Shown one piece after another: positions 55,431-62,143 of a stretch of DNA of 64,000 nt. The notes under the pieces were generated by a model, which was not told the DNA's origin, searched no databases, and saw nothing but the letters and a program-made list of their open reading frames with translations. The stretch lies in contig NZ_JACZFR010000035.1 of the NCBI RefSeq assembly GCF_014904815.1, positions 1 through 64,000 on the forward strand. Direction: 5' to 3'. How positions within the stretch are numbered: the stretch's first letter is position 1; each line of letters starts with the position of its first letter. Made by a program: the position numbers and the translations under genes. Origin of the DNA: Microbulbifer taiwanensis. GTDB taxonomy: Bacteria; Pseudomonadota; Gammaproteobacteria; Pseudomonadales; Cellvibrionaceae.

Positions 55431-56580
55431 CACCCTGCGCCGCTGCGCCGGCGCCCTGCTGCTTCTGACACCGCTGGCCGCTCTTGCCGCTGTGTTGCCG
55501 GAAGAGCGCGCCGACACCATGTACCACTCCTACAGCGGCGGCGGTGTCACCATCGACGGCCCTTCAGTGCTGGTGCGCAAGAATGTCGGCAGCAACCTGT
55601 CGCTTTCCGCCAACTATTACGTGGACATGATTTCCGGTGCCTCCATCGATGTGGAGGCCACGGCCAGTCGCTACTCCGAACAGCGCGACGAATACTCCCT
55701 GGGCGCCGACTACCTGGTGGACAAGACCACCCTCAGCCTCGGCTACACCAACAGCGCCGAGAACGATTACGAAGCGGAGACGGTTTCCTTCGCTGTCAGC
55801 CAGGCTTTCTTCGGCGATCTCAGTACCCTGGACCTGCGTGTCAGCATGGGTAACGACGATGTGTTCCGCAATGGCGACGACAACTTCGCCGCCCAGGCGG
55901 AACACCGCCGTTACTCCCTCAGTTGGAACCAGATACTGACCACCAAGCTGATCGCCGAGCTGAGCGTGGAGACGGTTGCCGATGAGGGTTTCCTCAACAA
56001 TCCCTATCGCAGCGTGCGCTACCTGGACCCGGCCTCCGGCAGCGGCTTCAGCTACCAGCCGGAGCTCTACCCGACCACCCGCAACAGCGACGCCGTGGCG
56101 ATCCGCACCAAATACCGCCTGCCCTATAGGGCGGCGCTGAAGGGCGAATACCGCCACTACGCCGACAGCTGGGGCATAGTCGCCGACAATATCGAATTCC
56201 GCTACACCCACCCGCTGGAGGAAAAGGACCAGTGGATTTTCGAGGGCAAGCTGCGCTTCTACCAGCAGACAGGTGCCGATTTCTACAGCGATCTCTTCCC
56301 CTACCTGAACGCGACCAACTTCCGCGCGCGGGACAAGGAACTGAGCGATTTCAGCAGCGTCGCCTTCGGTGTCGGCGTCTCCTATGTGCTGCCGGACCGC
56401 TGGTCCCTGTTCGACCGCAAGAACACGGTCAACCTCTACTGGGACCATATACTCTTCGACTACGACAACTTCCGCGATGTAACGGTGCACGGAGATGATA
56501 CCGATATCAACCCGGGTGAGGAGCCGAGCTACAGCTTCGGCGCCAATGTGATACGCCTCTTCTGGTCCGTGTGGCTCTAG
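55417..56580 (+). CDS. DUF3570 outer-membrane protein with flavinylation-like motif
   Basis: 387 aa. Signal peptide, then a 14-16-strand barrel-like pattern with C-terminal FWSVWL. Residues 70-76 read DMISGAS (codons 55624-55644), which fits the ApbE consensus D-x-x-(S/T)-G-A-(S/T), with Ser76 as acceptor. The motif lies in the second strand of the mature protein. GTG start within the DUF4266 tail. ApbE is encoded about 11 kb away at the other end of the same redox locus. Flavinylation is inferred, not shown. Confidence 0.82.
   Translation: MAVTNTLRRCAGALLLLTPLAALAAVLPEERADTMYHSYSGGGVTIDGPSVLVRKNVGSNLSLSANYYVDMISGASIDVEATASRYSEQRDEYSLGADYLVDKTTLSLGYTNSAENDYEAETVSFAVSQAFFGDLSTLDLRVSMGNDDVFRNGDDNFAAQAEHRRYSLSWNQILTTKLIAELSVETVADEGFLNNPYRSVRYLDPASGSGFSYQPELYPTTRNSDAVAIRTKYRLPYRAALKGEYRHYADSWGIVADNIEFRYTHPLEEKDQWIFEGKLRFYQQTGADFYSDLFPYLNATNFRARDKELSDFSSVAFGVGVSYVLPDRWSLFDRKNTVNLYWDHILFDYDNFRDVTVHGDDTDINPGEEPSYSFGANVIRLFWSVWL
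55624..55644 (+). other. Candidate flavinylation motif DMISGAS
   Basis: Codes for D70-M-I-S-G-A-S76 in the DUF3570 protein and matches the ApbE acceptor consensus. I find no other full match in the locus; the nearby barrel at 53318 has DFAGAS, which lacks the Ser/Thr before GA. Confidence 0.5.
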
Positions 56581-56621
56581 GCTAAAAAGAACGGATAACG
56601 GATTTCTGCGAGGAGATGCCG

Positions 56622-57188
56622 ATGGCGAGAGTACTGGTTCCGATAGCCGACGGTTCCGAGGAAATCGAAGCCGTTACCATCGTCGATGTGCTGCGCCGCG
56701 CAAAGGCCGAGGTCACCCTGGCCTCGGTGATGCCGAGCCCGCGTATCACCGCCTCCCGCGGCCTGGTCATTGAGGCTGATTGCCTGCTCGAGGAGTGCGC
56801 CGATGTTCCGTGGGATCTTATCGCCCTGCCCGGCGGCATGCCAGGGGCAGAGCACCTGCATGACTGCGAGCTACTGATCAAGCTGATTACCAGTCAACTG
56901 GATTCCGGCCGCTGGCTGGGCGCCATCTGTGCGTCGCCGGCGGTGGTATTGGGCCGGCGTGGACTGATATCAGCTTATCGCGCTACCTGCCACGGCGGTT
57001 TCCGCGAGGAGCTGGGCGGCCAGGTCAGGGAGGCAAGTGACGATAGGGTGGTGATCGATCGCAAGCTGGTCACCAGCCAGGCACCGGGTACTGCGATGGA
57101 CTTTGCATTGCAGCTCGCCAATTGCCTGTATGGGGAGGCGGTGGCCAGGTCCATTGCGGAGCCGATGTCGGTGGGGTTTCCCCGATAG
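56622..57188 (+). CDS. DJ-1/PfpI family protein (YajL/ThiJ-like)
   Basis: 188 aa. DJ-1 fold with the conserved Glu at GSEEIE (about 12-16) and the reactive cysteine C103 in LGAICASP. Deglycase or chaperone-like roles have been reported for the family, with debate. The start at 56622 is chosen over the ATG at 56616 because AGGAG abuts the latter but is 7 bp from the former. Confidence 0.93.
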   Translation: MARVLVPIADGSEEIEAVTIVDVLRRAKAEVTLASVMPSPRITASRGLVIEADCLLEECADVPWDLIALPGGMPGAEHLHDCELLIKLITSQLDSGRWLGAICASPAVVLGRRGLISAYRATCHGGFREELGGQVREASDDRVVIDRKLVTSQAPGTAMDFALQLANCLYGEAVARSIAEPMSVGFPR

Positions 57189-57350
57189 ACAGCCACAAAA
57201 ATCTACCTATCCCGTTATGGCGAATCATTCGCCAAACGCCAATTCCCACAGACAGGTTAGTAAGCGGGACTTCCCTGTTCCGCTGAGCTTCGAATTGTTT
57301 CGGGGATTCGAAGACTCCCGATAAAAATGCCTCTGTTTTGCCCCGCGGGC

Positions 57351-57370
57351 AATAGCCCCAAGGGGCTATT
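57351..57370. terminator. Hairpin between DJ-1 and LuxR genes
   Basis: AATAGCCCC and GGGGCTATT (9-bp arms) meet across AA, between convergent genes ending at 57188 and 57394. No long T-run, so termination is only probable. Confidence 0.55.
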
Positions 57371-57393
57371 CTGTCGGAAGATCCGCATGAATC

Positions 57394-58176
57394 TTACAGC
57401 AATCCCTCGGTAATACATTTTGCGACCAGCTGCCCGCTATTTTTGCAGTCTGATTTTTGCAGAATGCTTTTGCGGTGGTTCTTGACAGTATTGATAGCAA
57501 TGCACAGCTGGTCGGCAATTTCTGCACTGGTAAGACCCTGCGACATCAATCTGACCACATCCATTTCCCGTTTGCTGAACATTGGCTTGGTTGCCGGGGG
57601 AAGTCGGTTCTCATCCATGACACTGATATTCAGGAAAGAAGGTTCTCCGAGCATACCAATGATGGAAAGCCGGTAGTTGTTCTTGTCTGTCAGGTGGCTA
57701 ATATTGGTGTGGATATTCAAGGCTTTAGATTGGAGACCCTCTTTATTCGTCGTAAGCATGATCGCCTGATGATTGAACAGTTGATAGGAGCCATCGGCTG
57801 TCTTGAAGCGGAAACAGTATGAAACCTTATACTTTTTTCGGTTATCCGGTGCCACCTGACCCATCAATAACTCGAAAGCCTTGGCTTCGGCTTTCGACAC
57901 AAAGTCCATGTCGTCCGGGTGTACCTGGTCGAGAATATCGGGGAATGTAACCGTATAGGGATCCAGCCCGTGGATTTCCCTGATGCTCGGGCTAACCAGG
58001 TCCAGTTTCATTCGCGCGCCGCTAGTGTCGAGAACGTAAAAGTAACAGGGCCCGTTGCTGAATACGGAAGAAATCAGCTTGTCAATTTCAAGCCGGTTTA
58101 GTTCCACCCTACTTGCACTGAGGTTCTGCCGGTTATCTTCCCATACAGCTTTGAGTAATTGGGTATTCGGCCGCAT
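57394..58176 (-). CDS. PAS-LuxR transcriptional regulator
   Basis: 260 aa. A PAS-like sensor fills about residues 30-175 (SGARMKLDLVSPSIREIHGL; QVHPDDMDFV; SYCFRFKTADGSYQLFNHQ). A LuxR HTH sits at 198-255 (FSKREMDVVRLMSQGLTSAE; IADQLCIAINTVKNHRKSIL). No acyl-homoserine-lactone domain, so not a classical quorum receptor. A CRP-type site is centred about 70 bp upstream. Divergent from the GNAT/HDO genes, which it may regulate. Confidence 0.88.
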   Translation of the reverse strand: MRPNTQLLKAVWEDNRQNLSASRVELNRLEIDKLISSVFSNGPCYFYVLDTSGARMKLDLVSPSIREIHGLDPYTVTFPDILDQVHPDDMDFVSKAEAKAFELLMGQVAPDNRKKYKVSYCFRFKTADGSYQLFNHQAIMLTTNKEGLQSKALNIHTNISHLTDKNNYRLSIIGMLGEPSFLNISVMDENRLPPATKPMFSKREMDVVRLMSQGLTSAEIADQLCIAINTVKNHRKSILQKSDCKNSGQLVAKCITEGLL

Positions 58177-58603
58177 AGATTTTTTGCCGTTTGGTGACTT
58201 TGAGCGAAAATCGGAAAGGATCTGACTTGCGCCAGTTTTGTGATATGTGTCACATATCGTTTTATTTGTACTACAAGCAGATTACTCTTAGCAACTACCT
58301 GATTATTTCCGTTTGTTAGGTTTGCTTCAGCATTCCTACGGTTTGGTTATCGAGGTTGAGCAGAAAGGATGCAGAGGCGAAAAAGTCAGGTTTGATCGCT
58401 GAGAAAATAGATAGCTTTGGTATTTTCAGAGGTAATGACGCAACAACAATAACGTATTCCGCTAGTTGCCGGAGAGGCATTCTTGGTATTGATTCGAGTA
58501 CATTTCGCTTGCGGCTCTTATTCATTGGAGCTCAATATTATCAATTGGCGTCAGGTAAGTGGCGGTTAACGCTTACCGGGTAAGTCGTTAAGAATATAAA
58601 AGT
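58177..58603. other. Long gene-free regulatory gap
   Basis: About 430-560 bp of AT-rich DNA between the LuxR-type gene and the acyltransferase gene. It holds the CRP-type site and little else I can assign. A 75-codon frame at 58356-58583 lacks a ribosome site and coding character. Confidence 0.6.
58239..58254. promoter_or_regulatory. Perfect CRP/Vfr-type site
   Basis: TGTGA-TATGTG-TCACA matches the consensus TGTGA-N6-TCACA in all ten fixed positions, and a longer GATATGTG/CACATATC palindrome overlaps it. It is 63 bp upstream of the PAS-LuxR start. Confidence 0.75.
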
Positions 58604-58734
58604 ATGGAATTTGTAGTTTTTCAGGTAGTTGCGTTGAAACAGGGGCACTTGAATATCATGAGTCGGCATTTGATACATGGCACCGCGTATGGACAGATGC
58701 TTTTAGGAATCAATTCGATCTGCCGAATAAGGTT

Positions 58735-59274
58735 GTGTACTCAGACGATTTTACTCGCCAGAGTTTCTGGGTGGGGGCATTCGAATCTGGACACTGTGCG
58801 GCGCTGCTTGCATTCCGCTCAATCAATTTGGCTTCCCCATCCAGCTTCAAGGATAGCTGGTTCCAATTTATCCCCGAGGAATCCCTGCTAGATGCCTTGG
58901 CAGATAAACCGCGCCGCGGATTTATCATAAATAATGCCACGGTGGATTTCCCTTATCGTGGGGGGGATTTGCTCTACGCGTTGATAATTGCAGGAAGCGC
59001 AATGGCGTTACGAATTGGTTTTGACAGAATGCTTAGTCTCACCAATGACAGTAGGGGAGTCGACAAATTATGTCGTGCAGTTGATGGAGTGGAAGTCAGG
59101 AAATACATACCTGTTTACAATGTGGGCGCAACATTTTTCAAATTTTCACCAGATGCTGTCAGGTCCGCTATATTGCGGGCTCCATCATCAATACTCAATC
59201 AAGTTAAAGAAGCAAGAATATTGATCGGAGAGGAAAAAGTATCCTATGGAGACAATGAAGAAGCTATCGCTTAA
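58735..59274 (+). CDS. GNAT-like acyltransferase, probably 5'-frameshifted
   Basis: 179 aa from a GTG at 58735. The C-terminal half has the GNAT acyl-CoA loop pattern (ATVDFPYRGGDLLYALIIAG), and the overall size resembles N-acyl amino-acid or autoinducer synthases. The coding pattern clearly continues upstream without a start: the same frame from 58639 reads ETGALEYHESAFDTWHRV. An ATG-led frame one base off (58604, MEFVVFQVVALKQG) joins it exactly if one G is restored in the GGGG at 58642-58645. It is a frameshifted gene, a sequencing error or a programmed shift. Overlaps the HDO gene. Confidence 0.6.
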   Translation: MYSDDFTRQSFWVGAFESGHCAALLAFRSINLASPSSFKDSWFQFIPEESLLDALADKPRRGFIINNATVDFPYRGGDLLYALIIAGSAMALRIGFDRMLSLTNDSRGVDKLCRAVDGVEVRKYIPVYNVGATFFKFSPDAVRSAILRAPSSILNQVKEARILIGEEKVSYGDNEEAIA

Positions 59275-59878
59275 TGTCCTAGAGGAATTCCTAAGTGGGT
59301 TGCCCTGGGAGAGCTCGAATTTTTATGAGGCCTGGTTGGCACAGACATATTATTACACGAGTCACTCCACCAGATTGCTGGAATTTTGCGGATTCTATAC
59401 GAAAGATAAAGGTGCCGCCGAAAGATACCGGGAGCATAGAGAAGAGGAGCATGGGCATGAGCGCATTGCGCTTTCAGACCTTAAGCGCCTTGGCGGTGAT
59501 ATTGCTCTACATGGTGAGCATCTCAGTACCCGGAAGTTTTATTGGCAGCAGTATGAAATTATTCGTCATCAAGGTGACAGGCCATTTTTGGGGTACGTTC
59601 TGATGCTAGAGCTTCTGGCGAGAGATTACGGTCCCGGGATTTTTGAAGAGGTATCTGCTGCACACGGAGATCGCTGCGCAAACTTTTTGAAAATTCACAT
59701 AGAAGAAGATATCGATCACGTAGAGAGCGCTGCCCAGCTGCTCCAATCATTCTCTGCGGAAGAACAGGCGGCAGTCGTCGATAACTTTAACTGGTCACTT
59801 GATTGCTATCGGGCAATTCTCAAAGACTGTGTCAGTTTTGCAGATGTGCGGAGAGAGTCCGAGGCTGAATCAGTTTGA
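59246..59878 (+). CDS. Haem-oxygenase-like diiron enzyme (HDO family)
   Basis: 210 aa, all-helical. The third iron helix has H151-x3-D155-x2-H158 (HIEEDIDH), and the first has E68-x2-H71 in the REEEHGHERI segment, with E122 in LMLELLARDYG. These fit the HDO/CADD/TENA-like fold that supports oxygenation of amino-acid or fatty-acid substrates. Start 59246 or 59255; the latter has GGAG 4 bp upstream. Overlaps the acyltransferase end by 29 bp, so the two probably act in one pathway. Confidence 0.82.
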   Translation: METMKKLSLNVLEEFLSGLPWESSNFYEAWLAQTYYYTSHSTRLLEFCGFYTKDKGAAERYREHREEEHGHERIALSDLKRLGGDIALHGEHLSTRKFYWQQYEIIRHQGDRPFLGYVLMLELLARDYGPGIFEEVSAAHGDRCANFLKIHIEEDIDHVESAAQLLQSFSAEEQAAVVDNFNWSLDCYRAILKDCVSFADVRRESEAESV

Positions 59879-59914
59879 CCGCTTCTCAGGACTGCAGGTG
59901 GGATTTCGGAAGAA

Positions 59915-59943
59915 ATAAAAAACCCCGGCAGTGCCGGGGCTTT
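59915..59943 (-). terminator. Terminator of the tRNA-Phe locus
   Basis: CCCCGGCA-G-TGCCGGGG stem with an A-run at 59916-59922 that reads as a U-tract on the minus strand. It lies 8 bp after the tRNA-Phe 3' fragment, as in an ordinary tRNA gene. It shows that the fragment is the original chromosomal 3' end. Confidence 0.85.
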
Positions 59944-59950
59944 CAGAATA

Positions 59951-60000
59951 TGGTGCCCAGAGGCGGAATCGAACCACCGACACGGGGATTTTCAATCCCT
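59951..60000 (-). other. Displaced 3' end of tRNA-Phe (att site)
   Basis: On the minus strand the last 50 nt of tRNA-Phe are present: anticodon stem-loop with TGAAAA, variable loop, T arm GGTTCGATTCC and acceptor ending CCA at 59951. The first 26 nt are missing and the sequence diverges right at the anticodon stem. This is the usual 3'-end crossover product of a tyrosine integrase. The intact tRNA should be at the far end of the element, outside the window. Confidence 0.85.
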
Positions 60001-60036
60001 CAGAAAGCGACACGTTAAGACCTTTTTGACCACAAA

Positions 60037-61119
60037 TCAATGGCTTACGGCCTTCCTTGCGCACGTTTCGCCCTCTTTCTGCTCGTTTTGATGGACGGAT
60101 TGTGGACGGTCCAGTTGGGCCAGCGGATTCTTAGTGGTCGCGTCTGCCAAGTGCTTGGGAGCCAGTTTGGCGTACCGGATGGTCATGGCCAAGGTCTTGT
60201 GCCCCAGGATGTCTTTGAGCTTCAGGATATTGCCGTCATCCATCACATAGTGGCTGGCGAATGTGTGGCGAAGTACGTGGGTCATCTGGCCGTCGGGTAG
60301 GTGAATGCCCAGCCGCTCTATTGCTCCCCTGAAGGCCTGGTGGCTAGTGCCCTGGAAGAGGCGCCCGATTCGGGGGCGCCCCCGGCGCAGGTCTTCTTCC
60401 AGCTCAGAACTAATTGGGACCGCCCGCGCCTTGCTGTTCTTCGTTTTAATGTAGTGCACTTTCCCCTGGCGGACTTGCTCGGCCCGCAAGTTCTCCGCCT
60501 CACCCCAGCGAGCGCCGGTGGCTAGGCAAAGACGGGCGATCAGCAATACATCAGGATTGCGAGACCTCTCCAGCTCTTCCAGCAGCGCGCGCATCTCCGA
60601 CAGCTCCAGATACACCAGTTCCTGCTCATCCAGGCGGATCTTCGGCACGTTCTTCAGGGGATTGTCCAGCTTCCAGTTCCGGAGCTTTATCAGGGTGCCA
60701 AATACGGCTGACAGGTAAGCGTGTTCGTGGTTGACGTTGTTGGGTGAAATCAGCTTATCCCGCTTTTCCTGTTTTTCTTCCAACCTCTGATTACGATAAC
60801 GCAGAAAATCTTCACCGGTGAAGGTACGGGCCACTGGATTGCCCAGCCGTTTGCAAATGGCCTCCAGCTTGCCTTTCCTCTTTTTTCCGTCTTTGAGGGT
60901 GTGACCATGGAGGTTGTACCAATCCTCAACCAGGTCCTCCAGCCTGCGCTTGTCCTTTACCGGAGGTTTCCAGTCGCCCTGGTTGCCCAGCGCTTTCTGG
61001 TCGATCTCAAACTGTTCAGCCTCCCGCTTTTTGCGGAAAATTCGCCTCAGGCGCGGGCCGCCAACGCCTTCGGGCCTGACATCTGCTTCCCATCCGGACT
61101 TTACTTTCCTGATAGCCAT
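60037..61119 (-). CDS. Tyrosine-recombinase integrase
   Basis: 360 aa phage-type integrase. N-terminal arm-binding part, SAM-like core-binding domain (about 60-160) and the catalytic domain with R204 (ATGARWGE), H281-x2-R284 (HVLRHTFASH), H307 (DILGHKTL) and Y316 (TIRYAKLA), all intact. Lies 36 bp from the tRNA-Phe att fragment, so it drives integration of the element there. Confidence 0.94.
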   Translation of the reverse strand: MAIRKVKSGWEADVRPEGVGGPRLRRIFRKKREAEQFEIDQKALGNQGDWKPPVKDKRRLEDLVEDWYNLHGHTLKDGKKRKGKLEAICKRLGNPVARTFTGEDFLRYRNQRLEEKQEKRDKLISPNNVNHEHAYLSAVFGTLIKLRNWKLDNPLKNVPKIRLDEQELVYLELSEMRALLEELERSRNPDVLLIARLCLATGARWGEAENLRAEQVRQGKVHYIKTKNSKARAVPISSELEEDLRRGRPRIGRLFQGTSHQAFRGAIERLGIHLPDGQMTHVLRHTFASHYVMDDGNILKLKDILGHKTLAMTIRYAKLAPKHLADATTKNPLAQLDRPQSVHQNEQKEGETCARKAVSH

Positions 61120-61143
61120 TCACATTCCCTCGCAGGCGACCGA

Positions 61144-61461
61144 CTACTTCAGCTTTTCTTCCAGGTAAAACCCCGGCGGGATCTGACCGGCCTCGATCTT
61201 CGCGGCTATCAATCGGCATAGCTTCTCTTGGCTGCTTTTCAGATCTTCCATGACGATATCGCCCTCATATGTCAGCCAGGGCATCAGCTCGGGGAACATC
61301 TGGCCGATCTTGGCGAACTCATCCTCGCCCATTTTGGCGTTCAGCTGCTCGACGTTTCGCAACCGCACCCAATCGATTCCCACCAGCTCGCCGAACTCGT
61401 TCCTGGTCAGCCCCATCAGTTCGCGCACGGCCTTCATGCGCTGTCCAGCTCTTAGCTTCAT
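61144..61461 (-). CDS. Small HTH regulator of the integrated element
   Basis: 105 aa. ATG 61461 (MKLRAGQRMKAV) with AAGAGA upstream is preferred; a longer frame adds unlike sequence. An XRE-like HTH covers residues 5-40 (MKAVRELMGLTRNEFGELVG). The rest is helical (MPWLTYEGDIVMEDLKSSQE). Position beside int and opposite the rightward genes fits an element repressor. Confidence 0.75.
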   Translation of the reverse strand: MKLRAGQRMKAVRELMGLTRNEFGELVGIDWVRLRNVEQLNAKMGEDEFAKIGQMFPELMPWLTYEGDIVMEDLKSSQEKLCRLIAAKIEAGQIPPGFYLEEKLK

Positions 61462-61723
61462 TCTCTTTTTTGTTCCTTTTTTAATCAGCTTGGGCGCGAC
61501 CCTGCGCCCACCGCACGTTCGCCCGCGTTTATACACGCGAGGGCATAACAATAGCAACTCTGACAGATAAAAGTTGCCCCTAAATGGATAAAAAATGGCC
61601 ATATAAGCCCATCAATGAACAATAAATATCTTCGGAAGGCTAAAAATATATTGACGTGTTCATCAATAGATAAATATTATTCATTCCACGCTTAGACCAC
61701 TATCAACACGGAGCAAAACAACA
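61462..61723. promoter_or_regulatory. Divergent promoter/operator of the element
   Basis: AT-rich. Direct repeats ATCAATGAACAATAAATAT (61611) and CATCAATAGATAAATATT (61661) may be repressor sites. A promoter with TTGACG at 61651 and TATTAT at 61675-61680 reads to the right. Layout resembles a phage-type repressor switch. Confidence 0.5.
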
Positions 61724-62131
61724 ATGACCCAGCCACCTAGTCAGAGCGCCGCAACTGCTATCCGGCAGGTTCCTCCGGTACTCCTCCCCAGCCCAGTTAT
61801 GACCCGCGAGCGATTTGCCGAGGTGTCCGGCCTGCGCGAAGGCCAGGTCCGTGGCCAGATCGAGCGCGGGCACCTGCCGGTATTCAGCATTGGCCGACTC
61901 TCCCTAGTGAACGTAGCCCTTCTGACCTGGCGGGAATTGGAGCTGGCGCCCTGCCCGGTAATGACCAAAGACGCCTTTGCCAAGGCATCCGGACTGCGGG
62001 AGCGGCAGGTAAAGGTCCAGATCGAACGTGGGAACCTGCCGGGAAAGACCATTGGCCGCCTCTCCTTGGTGGATGTCTCCGAACTGGTGCAGCGCTGCAT
62101 ATCACAAGCAAACAACGTCGTCGTCCTGTAG
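61724..62131 (+). CDS. Tandem-HTH protein of the element
   Basis: 135 aa made of two copies of a 43-residue unit: VMTRERFAEVSGLREGQVRG at 25-44 and VMTKDAFAKASGLRERQVKV at 79-98, each continuing IERG-LP...IGRLSLV. The unit looks like an AlpA/excisionase-type winged HTH. A single protein thus offers two DNA-binding units in cis, probably as activator or excisionase of the element. Confidence 0.7.
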   Translation: MTQPPSQSAATAIRQVPPVLLPSPVMTRERFAEVSGLREGQVRGQIERGHLPVFSIGRLSLVNVALLTWRELELAPCPVMTKDAFAKASGLRERQVKVQIERGNLPGKTIGRLSLVDVSELVQRCISQANNVVVL

Positions 62132-62143
62132 ACCGGAGCCTCC

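Noticed and set aside
58356-58583. 75-codon frame upstream of the acyltransferase
   Set aside because: No Shine-Dalgarno, atypical composition and a stop before the real gene. Treated as non-coding.
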